Origin: Haloferula helveola
GTDB taxonomy: Bacteria > Verrucomicrobiota > Verrucomicrobiia > Verrucomicrobiales > Akkermansiaceae
DNA: 64,000 nucleotides
Direction of reading: 5' to 3'
NCBI RefSeq assembly: GCF_037076345.1
Contig: NZ_AP024702.1
Location: 186,001-250,000 of the forward strand
A model generated the notes under the pieces. The model searched no databases. It worked only from the letters and a program-made list of their open reading frames with translations, and was not told the DNA's origin. Positions 39,325-48,765 of this stretch are shown here, one piece after another. The translations under genes and the position numbers were made by a program. Numbering within the stretch: position 1 is the first letter of the stretch; the number at the start of each line of letters is the position of its first letter.

Positions 39325-40833
39325 TCAGGCACCCGCCCATTCGCGGATCGCGGCCACCAAGCCGGGGATGTCGTGCTGCTCGGCTTCGAAGGCCGGTTCG
39401 ACCCCGTGCTTGCGCAGCGTCTCGCTGGTGACGGGACCGATGCTGCCGGCAACACAGCCTTCCGGCCACGGAAGCCCCATCTTGAAGAAGTTTTCCACGG
39501 TCGAACTCGAGGTGAAGGTCACGAGGTCCGCGCCCTCGGTCTTGAAGCGGTCAACGGCACCCGTCGGGTCCTCCGTTTCCGGCACGGTCTTGTAGGCGGC
39601 ACACTCGTCGACGATCGCCCCCATCGCGTTCAATCCATCGAAGATCACGTCGCGCGCTTCCTGCGCCCGCACCCACAGCATCGTGAGGTTCTCGATCGAC
39701 TCGTCCTTGAACGCCTCGATCAAGCCCTCCGCCACGAAGCGCTTCGGGATGAGGTCCACACCGAAGCGGTATTCGCGCACCTTCTTCGCCGTCCCCTCGC
39801 CGATCACCGCAATCTTCGGATTTCCCAAACTGCGGGCATCCTCGTAGGCGGCGAAAAACGCGTTGAAGAATCGCTCGACTCCGTTCGGGCTGGAGAACAC
39901 CAGCCAGTCGTACTCGTGGGCATGGGCTACCGACTCAACAAAGCCCTGCCGGTCGTCGGGAGTTTCGATCCGGATCGTCGGCAACTCGACGACATCCGCC
40001 CCGAGCCCGGACAACTCACGACTGAGACCGCCGGCCTGCGCCCGCGTGCGGGTCACGACAATGCGTTTGCCGAATAGCGGCCGGTTCTCGAACCAGTTGA
40101 TCTTCTTCCGCTCGGTGACCACCCCACCGATCACCGCCACCGCCGGACTCTTGAAATCCTCGCGCTCGGCGATGTCGGCAATGTCCGCCAGTGTTCCCTC
40201 GATCGTCTTCTGCGAACCCGTCGTCGCCCAGCGGACCAGCGCGATCGGCGTCTCGGGCGCCGCTCCGCCATCGACCAATGCAGAGGCGATGTCGCGAAGC
40301 CGAGAAACGCCCATGAGGAAAACCTTGGTTCCCGGCGCACTGGCGATCTGCCCGTAATCGATCGAGCTTTCGCCCTTGGTCGGGTCCTCGTGGCCGGTGA
40401 AGATCGTCAGCTGCGAGCAGTGGTCGCGATGGGTTACCGGGATCCCCGCGTAGGCAGGCCCGCCGATCGACGAGCTGATTCCCGGCACGATCTCGAACGC
40501 CACTCCGGCCTCCGCCAGTTCCGCAGCCTCCTCGCCACCGCGACCGAAGATCATGGGGTCGCCGCCCTTCAGCCGGACGACCTTCTTGCCCTCACCGGTC
40601 TTTTCGACGATCAGCTTGTTGATCCCGTCCTGCGAAAGCGCGTGATCCTTGGCCCGCTTGCCGACGTAGATCTTCTCGGCCCCCGGCTTCATCCAACGCA
40701 GGATTTCCGGACTACTAAGCGCATCGTAGACGACCACGTCCGCCAGCTCCACGACCTCTTTCGCCCGAAGCGTGACGAGCCCGAGATCCCCCGGACCGGC
40801 GCCAACCAGATAACAGATGCCTTCGTTCTTCAT
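39325..40833 (-). CDS. Uroporphyrinogen-III C-methyltransferase / uroporphyrinogen-III synthase fusion
   Basis: The protein is 502 residues. The first 250 form SUMT (CobA): CYLVGAGPGDLGLVTLRA, VVRLKGGDPMIFGRGGEEA, VPGISS and TGHEDP. The rest is HemD-type uroporphyrinogen-III synthase (KRIVVTRTRAQAGGLS, DWLVFSSPNGVERFF, VTFTSSSTVENFF). The fusion makes uroporphyrinogen III and diverts it toward siroheme. The ATG at 40833 overlaps the hemC stop as ATGA and begins exactly at the domain. CobA-HemD fusions are known in several phyla. The nearby CbiX and DR2241-like genes could supply the chelation step. Confidence 0.94.
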   Translation of the reverse strand: MKNEGICYLVGAGPGDLGLVTLRAKEVVELADVVVYDALSSPEILRWMKPGAEKIYVGKRAKDHALSQDGINKLIVEKTGEGKKVVRLKGGDPMIFGRGGEEAAELAEAGVAFEIVPGISSSIGGPAYAGIPVTHRDHCSQLTIFTGHEDPTKGESSIDYGQIASAPGTKVFLMGVSRLRDIASALVDGGAAPETPIALVRWATTGSQKTIEGTLADIADIAEREDFKSPAVAVIGGVVTERKKINWFENRPLFGKRIVVTRTRAQAGGLSRELSGLGADVVELPTIRIETPDDRQGFVESVAHAHEYDWLVFSSPNGVERFFNAFFAAYEDARSLGNPKIAVIGEGTAKKVREYRFGVDLIPKRFVAEGLIEAFKDESIENLTMLWVRAQEARDVIFDGLNAMGAIVDECAAYKTVPETEDPTGAVDRFKTEGADLVTFTSSSTVENFFKMGLPWPEGCVAGSIGPVTSETLRKHGVEPAFEAEQHDIPGLVAAIREWAGA

Positions 40834-41759
40834 GCCAGTGATTCGAAAAGTTCCTTTGCCACGGTGATCGGGTCCGAGCCGCCAACCCGTCCCGTTTTCG
40901 GCTCCCCTCCCTCGTCGGGGAACACGCGAGCCGCCATTGTCAGATTTTCGCCGTCGAGAATCGTGAATACCCCCACCGGCGTGTGGCACCCGGCGTCGAG
41001 CAAACGCAGGAATTCGCGCTCAGCGGTGACACGGACCAAAGTCGGACCGTCGACAATCGACGCGATCCGCTCGCGGGTGACATCGTCGCCACTCCGGATC
41101 TCGAAGCCGATCGCACCCTGCCCCGCCGCAGGAAAGAACTGTTCCTCATCAAGCGGAGCGAAGTGCAGCGACACGCCCTCCACCTCGCACACTCGGTCCA
41201 TCGGGTGTCCCAGACGCACCAGACCGGCCTCGGCCAGCATGATCGCATCGAACTCCCCGGCCGCCACCTTGCGCAGGCGGGTCGGGACGTTACCTCGGAT
41301 ATCAACCACCTTCAGATCCGGCCTCAGCCACTCCAGCTGACGCGCGCGCCGCACGCTGCTGGTCCCGACCGTCGCGCCTTCCGGCAGAGCATCGATTCCA
41401 CCCGGGACGGTCATCACGAGCACGTCGCGGATCGGCGCCCGCGGGAGTGTCCCGGCAATTTCGAAACCGGGCTCAAGAACCGTCGGAACGTCCTTCAGCG
41501 AGTGGACCGCGACATCAATCGATTTGTCCTCCAACGCGATCTCGAGCTCTTTGGTGAACACTCCTTTGTCGAGCACGCCTTCGACCTTCGCGACTTCGGA
41601 AAGCGCGACATCGGTCCTGCGGTCGCCGGTCGTCCGGATCACCTCGCGCACCAGCTCCAGTTCGGGAAAGGCGTCGCGCAGCGCCGCTTCGGTCGCGGTC
41701 GCCTGGACCAGCGCCAGATCGCTGCCGCGGGTTCCGATGATGATTCGTTGATTCGTCAT
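40830..41759 (-). CDS. hemC: Hydroxymethylbilane synthase
   Basis: This 309-residue porphobilinogen deaminase contains IGTRGSDLALVQA, KGVFTKELEIAL, DVAVHSLKDVPT, GTSSVRRARQL, DIRGNVPTRL and the dipyrromethane-binding Cys in LDAGCHTPVG. The ATG at 41759 is chosen because it overlaps the hemA stop as ATGA; the frame continues far upstream inside hemA but without deaminase sequence. It polymerises four porphobilinogens into hydroxymethylbilane, the substrate of the downstream HemD half. Confidence 0.96.
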   Translation of the reverse strand: MTNQRIIIGTRGSDLALVQATATEAALRDAFPELELVREVIRTTGDRRTDVALSEVAKVEGVLDKGVFTKELEIALEDKSIDVAVHSLKDVPTVLEPGFEIAGTLPRAPIRDVLVMTVPGGIDALPEGATVGTSSVRRARQLEWLRPDLKVVDIRGNVPTRLRKVAAGEFDAIMLAEAGLVRLGHPMDRVCEVEGVSLHFAPLDEEQFFPAAGQGAIGFEIRSGDDVTRERIASIVDGPTLVRVTAEREFLRLLDAGCHTPVGVFTILDGENLTMAARVFPDEGGEPKTGRVGGSDPITVAKELFESLA

Positions 41760-42748
41760 GTTCCGGGAAGATTCAGCTTCACGAGTTCGTCGTCGATGAT
41801 CCGCCGGCATTCCTCGATCTGGCGCTCGCGACGCCCCCGGGCTTCCGACGCCAGTTGCTCGAGCGTGTCGATGTCGTAGAGGTAGACCTCTTCGATCTCG
41901 GCGACCGCCGGATCGATGTCCCGCGGCACGGCGATGTCGATCAGAAACAGCGGGCGGAACTTCCTCACCCGCCGGACGGCCTCGATATGAAAAGGCATCA
42001 CCACCGGGTGTGGCGCGCTGGTTGAGGAAATCACGACATCCACCCCGGCGAGTACCCCCTGCCACTCGTCGAAACTCACCGCACGCCCGCCCATCTCCTC
42101 GGCGAGCTGCTCGGCGCGCTCAAAGGAACGGTTCGTCACGAACACGCTGGAAGCCCCGCGCGAAACCAGAGCTTGGGCCGTCTGGCGGCTCATTTCGCCG
42201 GCCCCGATCACGATCACGCGGCAGCCCTTCAGCTTGCCGAAAATCTTCTCGGCCAGCTCGACGGCCGTGCCCGCCACCGAGGTCGCCCCTTCCTGGATCT
42301 TCGTCTCGGTGCGGATCTTCTTACCGACCCCGAAGGCCCGCTGGAACAGGCGGTTGAGCGTGCCCGATGTCGCACCGGCCCCGTGGGCGCAACGGTAGGC
42401 CTCCTTCACCTGCCCGAAGATCTCGGTTTCCCCGAGCACCATCGAGTCGAGCCCGCTCGCCACCTGGCATAGGTGCCGCGCGGCATCGATACGGCGTTTC
42501 TCGTACCAAAATTCGGCACCCCCGGTCTCGATCTTCTCGTGAAGCGAACGGATCGCATCGTCGGCCGAGGGAGCCGCGAGATAGAACTCGGTGCGGTTGC
42601 AGGTCGAGAGCACCACGCTCTCCTCGATCCCCGACAACTTCGCGAGTTCCATCGCCCGCTCGCCGAGCTTCGACGGAGGCACGGCGAACCGCTCCCGGAC
42701 CTCGACCGGGGCGCTGCGGTGATTCAGACCGAGACAGACCAACTCCAT
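41756..42748 (-). CDS. hemA: Glutamyl-tRNA reductase
   Basis: This 330-residue enzyme has LNHRSAPVEVRERF, the catalytic Cys in LSTCNRTEFY (about residue 50), GLDSMVLGETEIFGQVKEAY, GAGEMSRQTAQAL (NADPH-binding Rossmann start) and RDIDPAV. The C-terminal dimerisation helix is shorter than in E. coli HemA, which gives the low total length. It makes glutamate-1-semialdehyde, the first committed step of C5-pathway tetrapyrrole synthesis. Its ATG overlaps the stop of the ccsA-like gene by one base set (ATGA), the first of three such junctions in this operon. Confidence 0.96.
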   Translation of the reverse strand: MELVCLGLNHRSAPVEVRERFAVPPSKLGERAMELAKLSGIEESVVLSTCNRTEFYLAAPSADDAIRSLHEKIETGGAEFWYEKRRIDAARHLCQVASGLDSMVLGETEIFGQVKEAYRCAHGAGATSGTLNRLFQRAFGVGKKIRTETKIQEGATSVAGTAVELAEKIFGKLKGCRVIVIGAGEMSRQTAQALVSRGASSVFVTNRSFERAEQLAEEMGGRAVSFDEWQGVLAGVDVVISSTSAPHPVVMPFHIEAVRRVRKFRPLFLIDIAVPRDIDPAVAEIEEVYLYDIDTLEQLASEARGRRERQIEECRRIIDDELVKLNLPGT

Positions 42749-43524
42749 CAGACCAAGGCAAAGACCGAAAGCGACGCGACGAACAGCACCACGCAGAGCA
42801 CCGAAAATTTGCGGCCGGTCAGACCGCGGAACTGGGCGACGCCGACCAAAGCGGCATAGGCCACCCACACGGCCACGGCCGCCACCAGATGCGCACCACC
42901 ACCATCGCGCTCCATCAGGAATCCCGCCGCCACCCCGATGGTGAGCATTCCCCACCCGAGCCAGAGCAGGCGGCGGCCGGAGACGAGCAACTCCCGCACC
43001 GGCGGCAGATTCCGGAACAACCCCGAAGCGAGATGGTGGTCCTTGAGCTGCCGGTCGAGGACCAGAAACATGACGGAGGAAACGGCAGCCAGAGCGAGGG
43101 CTCCGTAACCGAGCACCGACATCGCGGAGTGGGTCTCGCGCCAGGCATCGGTGGTGGCGACTTTCGTCGGATCGGGATCGAGCACGCCGGGAATCAGGGC
43201 CACCCCTTGGAAGAGCACAATCACCGGCGCCGAGAAGACTCCGAGCAAAGACAGCCGGTAGGTCGGTCCGACGAGCAGGTAAATCAGCGTGAGCGACCAC
43301 GCGAGAAATACGAGAATCTCCCCGATCCCCACCAGCGGACACGCGCCGCGGGCCTGACCGCGGATTGAGAGGAAGCCGAGCTGCGCCACGAATACCGCGA
43401 TCATCCAGAACACGGTCGCCTTGCTCCGCCGCCCGTGGTGCAGCGAGCGCATGCCCAGCGCGCCGCCAACGGCGGCAAGCAGGGTGGCGGCGATCAGAAA
43501 AGCAAGATCCACGCCCCTTCCCAT
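42748..43524 (-). CDS. CcsA/HemX-type membrane protein
   Basis: This 258-residue protein has about eight membrane helices and the cytochrome c assembly family features: a LVGIGEILVFLAWSLTLIYLL helix, WRETHSAMSVLGYGALALAA with a conserved His, and a QLKDHHLASGLF loop. The ATG at 43524 is preferred to an earlier TTG. HemX-like members of this family sit beside hemA and are thought to control HemA level or heme handling, whereas CcsA members export heme for c-type cytochromes. No CcsB is adjacent, so the HemX-like role is favoured. First gene of the operon. Confidence 0.85.
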   Translation of the reverse strand: MGRGVDLAFLIAATLLAAVGGALGMRSLHHGRRSKATVFWMIAVFVAQLGFLSIRGQARGACPLVGIGEILVFLAWSLTLIYLLVGPTYRLSLLGVFSAPVIVLFQGVALIPGVLDPDPTKVATTDAWRETHSAMSVLGYGALALAAVSSVMFLVLDRQLKDHHLASGLFRNLPPVRELLVSGRRLLWLGWGMLTIGVAAGFLMERDGGGAHLVAAVAVWVAYAALVGVAQFRGLTGRKFSVLCVVLFVASLSVFALV

Positions 43525-43640
43525 GACCCCCGAAGCCGCTTCGCGCAAGTCCCGGAAACTTCAGGGGAATCGACATTCCTGTCGATGGTCCTTTCGCGGT
43601 CGCGACTCGACAGAAATGTCGGTCGCCCTGAAAGCCCGAT

Positions 43641-44297
43641 TCAGCCGAAATCCCCGAAGTCGTCGCCTTCCTCCTCCCGCAGGTAGGCCGAGATCTCGCC
43701 TTCCCCCTGATACATCAGCAGCACGGCGCCGTCGGAAGCCACCTCGTCGAAGAGCTGGCGCATGAATTCCTCCTCGTCCGGCCACGGATAGACAAAGAAC
43801 AAATCCACCTCAGCCGGATCGATTCCCTCATAAGTCGGCGCATCAAGCGATCCACCCCGCGACTGCCCCCCACTCGGCACCACCAGATCCTTGCCGCCGA
43901 TTCCCTGCACCGACTCGTATCCCTCCGGCAAATAGCTCTCGTTGAGGATCTCGACATCGAGTCCGACATCCCGATGCAGCGCCTTGGCGCGCTCGAAGAG
44001 CTCGGTTTCCAGCTCGATTCCGCTGGCGCGAAACCCGAGCAAGGCCGCCATTCCGGTCGCAATCCCGAATCCGCATCCGAGTTCGCAGAAACGCATGCCG
44101 CGCAACTGGCGGCTCTTGACCAGATAATCCATCGCGCGGAACACAACGGTCGGATCGCTCGGCACGTAGCGATAGTAGCGCGGCCCGAGACCTTCGGCGT
44201 AAAATGCCTCGCACCGCCGCTCGGCGACGTCGAGCAGGTCGGCGACGTCATCGGGAAGGTCGACGGGATCGTGTTGCAGCGGGATTTCCTGAAGCAC
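43641..44297 (-). CDS. Class I SAM-dependent methyltransferase-like protein
   Basis: This protein of about 218 residues has a methyltransferase motif I (FCELGCGFGIATGMAALLGF) with the following acidic strand end GIELE, and a later DLFFVYPWPDEEEFM segment. The GTG at 44297 is taken as the start because upstream codons look like non-coding leader. The substrate is not evident. The very acidic tail (REEEGDDFGDFG) is unusual. It is divergent from the RND transporter with 124 bp between starts. Confidence 0.72.
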   Translation of the reverse strand: MLQEIPLQHDPVDLPDDVADLLDVAERRCEAFYAEGLGPRYYRYVPSDPTVVFRAMDYLVKSRQLRGMRFCELGCGFGIATGMAALLGFRASGIELETELFERAKALHRDVGLDVEILNESYLPEGYESVQGIGGKDLVVPSGGQSRGGSLDAPTYEGIDPAEVDLFFVYPWPDEEEFMRQLFDEVASDGAVLLMYQGEGEISAYLREEEGDDFGDFG

Positions 44298-44421
44298 GGC
44301 GGAGAATGGTCCGGGAGAACCGGAGCCAAGCGGATTCGCCGATCCGGTGCCAGCCCGGGATGGCGGGAATTTCAGATCCGTCGCTAGACTAGGGGCCCTC
44401 CCCGGCGTATCCCACCCGCAC

Positions 44422-47400
44422 ATGATTCAGTGGTTCGCGCGCAACGACATTGCGGCCAACTTTCTCATGATCGGCATCTTGCTGATCGGAGGTTGGTCGT
44501 ACTTCAAGCGCGTGCCCCTCGAGGTTCAGCCGGGTCTGCAGTTCAACGAGATCCGGATCGATGTCGAATATCGCGGCGGCAGCCCGGAAGACGTCGAGCG
44601 CAGCGTGGTCATCCCGGTCGAACTCGCGCTCGAAGGGTTGGCCGGCGTGAAGTCGATCGAGTCGGAAGCCCGCGCCGGAAGCGGCGAGATCGAGGTCAAC
44701 ACCAAGGACGGCGTCGATCCGAAGGACCTGCTCGAGGAAGTCCGCCAGCGCGTTGACCAGATCACCAGCTTCCCCGCCGAGACGGAGCCGCCCCGGGTCT
44801 GGATTCCCGACACCGCGCGCTGGTTCGATGTCATCAAGATCGCCGTCACCGGCGAGATGGCCGAGGCCGACCTCGTCAAGGCGGCGCGACGGATCCGCGA
44901 CGACCTGCTCGAAATGCCCGGGATTTCCCAAGCTGCGATCCAGGGGGAGACCCGGCAGGAGATCGCCATCGAGGCCGACCTCGAGCGCCTGCGCGACTAC
45001 GACCTCGGATTCTCCGATCTCGCCGACGCGGTGCGCGGTTCTTCGGTCGACATGCCGGCCGGGGCCATTCAGACCGACGAGGGCCGCCTGGTCATCCGCT
45101 CGAAAGGCCAGGCTTATGATCAGGATGAGTTCGGCAGGATCGTGATCCGCAACCGCGAGGGCGCGGATGTCATGCTCAAGGAGGTCGCCCGCGTCTCGGA
45201 CGGCTACGAGGAAAACCGCAAGATCCTCCGCTTCAACGGCGAGCCCGCCCTGCTGATCGAGGCGCTCCGACTCAACGAGGAGAACGCCCTCGATATCGCC
45301 GACAAGGTGAAGCACTACGTCGCGACCCAACGCGAACGCTTTCCTCTCGGCATCAACCTCTTCGTCTGGGACGACAGCTCGGTCGAACTCCGGGGCCGGC
45401 TCGGCACGCTGGTGGTGAGCATGCTGCAGGGCGGATTCCTCGTCATCCTGGTCCTCGGCCTGTTCCTGCGCCCGTCGGTCGCATTCTGGGTGCTGCTCGG
45501 CATCCCGATCGCGTTTGCCGGCGGTCTCGCCACCCTGCCCTTCTTCGACATGACCCTGAACTCGATGAGCATCTTCGGGTTCATCATCGTGATCGGACTG
45601 GTGGTCGACGACGCCATCGTCACCGCTGAAAACGTCTTCACGAAGTTGAGGGACGGCGTGCCACCGGTCCAAGCCGCGGTCGAGGGAGCAAAGGAAGTCG
45701 CGGTGCCGGTCACCTTCGGCGCGCTCACCACCATCGTCGCGTTCCTGCCCCTCTTCTTCCTCTTCGACGGTTTCTACGCCAACCTCACCCGCCAGATCCC
45801 GCCGGTCGTGGCGGCGGTGCTCGTCTTCTCCCTCATCGAGACCAAGCTAGCCCTCCCCTGCCACCTCAAGCACCTCAAGGTGGGCAGGACCAAGATGAAC
45901 GCGATCGCGAGGTTCCAAAAGACCGTGGCCGACGGACTCGAAAGATTCATCGAGCGGATCTACCGCCCTTCGCTCGAGCTGGCGACGCGCAACCGCTACA
46001 CCACGCTGGCCGTCTTCGGAGCTCTGGCACTGACCTGTTTCGGCGTGGTCAAGAGCGGCCGTCTCGGCTTCGTCAACATGCCTTCGATCGACCGCAACCG
46101 GATCGTGGCGATGATCCGGATGCCCCGGGACACTCCACTCGAGGTCACCCACCAACGGGTGCTCCAGGTCGAGTCGAAGATCGAGCAACTGAAGAAGGAA
46201 TTCGTCGATCCGGGCACGGGCGAGAGCCTGATCGAGGACACCCTGACCGCCACCGGCGGCTGGAGCGGCCGACCCGGGGTGAACGCGAGGGAGGGCTTCG
46301 TCACGATTTCGATCGTCGATCCGGGCCTGCGCTCCGAGCCGGGTGCGAAAAACAGCGAGATCGCCAAGCGGTGGACGGAACTGGTCGGCGAGATGCCGGA
46401 CGTGCAGTCGTTTTCGATCTTTGGCGACCGCGGCGGCGGATTCCGGGGCGGCGGCGACGACCTCGAATCGATCGAGGTCGAGCTCCGCGGCCCCGAGTCC
46501 TCCCTCAAGCAGGACCTCGCCGAGAAAATCGTCGACGAACTCAAGAGCTACGAAGGGATCGCCACCGCCTGGAGCAACACCGGCCGGTCGGGCCGTGAGA
46601 TCCACCTCACGCTGACGCCCGAGGGCGAGGAACTCGGACTCAACCAGCGCGAGCTCGGACGGCAGGTCCGCAGCGCGTTCTTCGGTGAACAGGCGCAGCG
46701 CGTGCAGCGCGGTCGCGACGACATCCGCGTGATGGTCCGGCTGCCACTCGAAGAACGACAGTCGCTGCACACTCTGGAAGAGCTGAGGATCCGCACCCGC
46801 GACGGCGGCAATGCTCCTCTGCATACCGTGGCGGATGTCTCCCTCGAACCGGCACGCGCCGACATCAACCGGATCGATGGCGCCCAGGTCTCTTCAATCT
46901 CAGCGCGGCCGGATGACGAGACTGTGGATGTGATCCGGATTTCCCGGGACATCTCCCCCCGGATCGATGCTTTGCTCAACGAGCACCCCGAATACTCGTG
47001 GCGCTTCGACGGCTACGTCCGCGAGCATGAAGAAACCGGGCATAGCTTGTTGATTGCCTTCATCGGACTCGCACTGGTTCTTTACGCGCTCCTCGCCATA
47101 CCATTCCGATCCCTCGCCCAGCCCTTTGTCGTTCTTTTGGCGGTTCCCTTCGGAGTGATCGGCGCCTTCGCCGGTCACCTGATTCTCGACATCGTGCCGT
47201 CGTTCCTTTCGATCTTCGGCATGCTGGCTCTGGCCGGCGTGGTGGTGAACGACTCGCTGGTGATGGTCGATTTCGCCAACCGGCGAAGGCGTGAGGGCGA
47301 TGCGACCATGAGCGCGGTGGTCGATGCCGGAACGCGTCGCTTCCGACCGATCCTGCTGACCTCGCTGACCACCTTCGTCGGACTGCTTCCGCTGATGCTC

Positions 47401-47619
47401 GACCGCTCGCTGCAGGCACAGTTTTTGGTACCGATGGCCGTCTCGCTCGGATTCGGGATCCTTTTTGCAACTTTCATCACCCTCTACCTCATTCCTTCGG
47501 CCTACCTCGTAATGGAAGACTTCCTGCGGGGTCTGAGAGCCGCGAGATCTTGGTATGTGGCGCCTTTCCGCAAGGAGGAGGCCGAGACCGGGCAGGACGC
47601 AATTATTCAGGAAAGCTGA
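44422..47619 (+). CDS. RND-family efflux transporter, inner-membrane pump
   Basis: This 1065-residue protein has the AcrB/HAE layout: N-terminal helix (NFLMIGILLIGGWSYFKRVPLEVQP), a large periplasmic porter domain, a helix bundle with the proton-relay segment GLVVDDAIVTAENVF, a second porter domain and a second bundle ending MEDFLRG. The conserved FGALTTIVAFLPLFFL and LAGVVVNDSLVMVDFANRRR motifs are present. No membrane fusion protein or outer-membrane channel gene is adjacent, which is unusual for this family. Substrate unknown; short members of this type are often tied to drug or metabolite export. Start chosen at MIQWFARNDIAANF. Confidence 0.93.
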   Translation: MIQWFARNDIAANFLMIGILLIGGWSYFKRVPLEVQPGLQFNEIRIDVEYRGGSPEDVERSVVIPVELALEGLAGVKSIESEARAGSGEIEVNTKDGVDPKDLLEEVRQRVDQITSFPAETEPPRVWIPDTARWFDVIKIAVTGEMAEADLVKAARRIRDDLLEMPGISQAAIQGETRQEIAIEADLERLRDYDLGFSDLADAVRGSSVDMPAGAIQTDEGRLVIRSKGQAYDQDEFGRIVIRNREGADVMLKEVARVSDGYEENRKILRFNGEPALLIEALRLNEENALDIADKVKHYVATQRERFPLGINLFVWDDSSVELRGRLGTLVVSMLQGGFLVILVLGLFLRPSVAFWVLLGIPIAFAGGLATLPFFDMTLNSMSIFGFIIVIGLVVDDAIVTAENVFTKLRDGVPPVQAAVEGAKEVAVPVTFGALTTIVAFLPLFFLFDGFYANLTRQIPPVVAAVLVFSLIETKLALPCHLKHLKVGRTKMNAIARFQKTVADGLERFIERIYRPSLELATRNRYTTLAVFGALALTCFGVVKSGRLGFVNMPSIDRNRIVAMIRMPRDTPLEVTHQRVLQVESKIEQLKKEFVDPGTGESLIEDTLTATGGWSGRPGVNAREGFVTISIVDPGLRSEPGAKNSEIAKRWTELVGEMPDVQSFSIFGDRGGGFRGGGDDLESIEVELRGPESSLKQDLAEKIVDELKSYEGIATAWSNTGRSGREIHLTLTPEGEELGLNQRELGRQVRSAFFGEQAQRVQRGRDDIRVMVRLPLEERQSLHTLEELRIRTRDGGNAPLHTVADVSLEPARADINRIDGAQVSSISARPDDETVDVIRISRDISPRIDALLNEHPEYSWRFDGYVREHEETGHSLLIAFIGLALVLYALLAIPFRSLAQPFVVLLAVPFGVIGAFAGHLILDIVPSFLSIFGMLALAGVVVNDSLVMVDFANRRRREGDATMSAVVDAGTRRFRPILLTSLTTFVGLLPLMLDRSLQAQFLVPMAVSLGFGILFATFITLYLIPSAYLVMEDFLRGLRAARSWYVAPFRKEEAETGQDAIIQES

Positions 47620-47691
47620 AACATTTCACTGGCACGAAGGGGGGCGATTCAGTAAAAAATCTCCGGCTGTCCCGCCAACCTTTGCACAGGA

Positions 47692-48306
47692 ATGCCTCCT
47701 GCAACCGAGCACACCCACCACATCCGCGTCCGCAACACCCAACTTGAGATGGACCCCAACCGCTCCGCTTCCGGCGGAGACGACGTCGACGGCCGACTCA
47801 AAGTGGCACAGTCCCAGCTCGAGCAACTCCAGGCCCAACGTGAGGAACTGGAACGTCTCAAGCAGGAGACCGAAGCGCTGAATTCCCGCCGCCGCGATCT
47901 GATCGCCTCACAGGTCGAAATGACCGAACGCCTCTCCTCGTCGGTGACCCTGATCGATCGCGAGATCTTCGAGATGCGTCAGGAAATCGACGACCTCGAG
48001 CAGTGCCGGTCATGCTTCTCCGGTCACCTGACGAAGATCGAGAAGCTCAATCCGGAGAGCTGGTCCCGTGACCAGCTTGCGACCCAACTCGATCGCGCGC
48101 TGGCAATCGTCGAGCACGCCGAAGACGAGTATGGCCAAGCGGCCGACCACTTCTCGCGCACCCGCAGCGCCGGGATTTTCTCGGGCGTCCGCCGTGCCAA
48201 GGCTCCGCGTGGCGAGTTCAGCCAGCAGTTCATCCGCGGCCTCGCCTTCAATCTCCCGATCATCAGCCTCGGCGCGATGGCGCTGATCGTCTATCTGATC
48301 AAGTAA
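47692..48306 (+). CDS. Coiled-coil protein with C-terminal membrane anchor
   Basis: This 204-residue protein has a long coiled coil (about residues 32-110, rich in Gln/Leu/Glu), two adjacent cysteines (QCRSCF, about 104-109) and a C-terminal membrane helix (FNLPIISLGAMALIVYLIK). It is thus a tail-anchored protein facing the cytoplasm. I do not recognise a family. The stop is 2 bp before the next small gene, whose product has the same plan, so the two probably form a complex. An internal ATG at 47749 is an alternative start. Confidence 0.7.
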   Translation: MPPATEHTHHIRVRNTQLEMDPNRSASGGDDVDGRLKVAQSQLEQLQAQREELERLKQETEALNSRRRDLIASQVEMTERLSSSVTLIDREIFEMRQEIDDLEQCRSCFSGHLTKIEKLNPESWSRDQLATQLDRALAIVEHAEDEYGQAADHFSRTRSAGIFSGVRRAKAPRGEFSQQFIRGLAFNLPIISLGAMALIVYLIK

Positions 48307-48308
48307 CC

Positions 48309-48635
48309 GTGCCCGCCAAGGCCAAATCCCGCTCCCGCCGAGACGAAGCGGTCGACGAAATCGAACTCGCCCGCCGCGAGCTCGAGGAGAAGATCGCCGC
48401 GCTCGAGCAACTGCCCGCGCAGTTGGAGATGGAGATGATCGAGTCGGAAACGACGATGCCGCCGCCCGACGACATCGTCGACCGGCAGCGCCAGCGCGAC
48501 TTCGAGGAAAAGGCCGCCCGCGGCCAGATCCGCAACGAGCGCCGGACTCAAGGCCGCAGCCTTCTGCTGATGTTCCTGCTGCTCGCCGCCACCGCCGCGA
48601 TGATCTCGTGGATCGTCACGCTGTCCGGGCAGTAG
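48309..48635 (+). CDS. Small coiled-coil membrane protein
   Basis: This 108-residue protein, probably starting at a GTG at 48309, has a basic N-terminus, a short coiled coil (DEIELARRELEEKIAALEQL, about 16-35), an acidic-basic linker and a C-terminal membrane helix (LLLMFLLLAATAAMISWIVTL). It starts 2 bp after the upstream gene with similar topology. No family is recognised. Two tandem palindromic repeats follow its stop. Confidence 0.65.
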   Translation: MPAKAKSRSRRDEAVDEIELARRELEEKIAALEQLPAQLEMEMIESETTMPPPDDIVDRQRQRDFEEKAARGQIRNERRTQGRSLLLMFLLLAATAAMISWIVTLSGQ

Positions 48636-48650
48636 AGCACCCTTGAACCC

Positions 48651-48723
48651 CGCCATTGTGGTTCGTAGTTCCCCGTTTACGGGGTCACACCGGCCCGGAA
48701 ACCGCCTGAGGGCGGAACTACAA
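48651..48723. repeat. REP-like palindromic repeat, copy 1
   Basis: A 73-bp unit with nested inverted repeats: outer GTAGTTCC / GGAACTAC, inner CCCCGTTTACGGGG and CCGCCTGAGGGCGG. It is nearly identical to copy 2, 115 bp downstream in the same orientation. It probably folds as a three-way hairpin. No transposase is nearby. Confidence 0.8.
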
Positions 48724-48765
48724 GCCCCCTTGTTCTCGTGCCACTCCTTCGCAACCAAGCAAGCC

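Noticed and set aside
38464-40077. Long plus-strand frame opposite nadC and cobA-hemD
   Set aside because: Antisense shadow of two well-recognised genes, produced by high GC.
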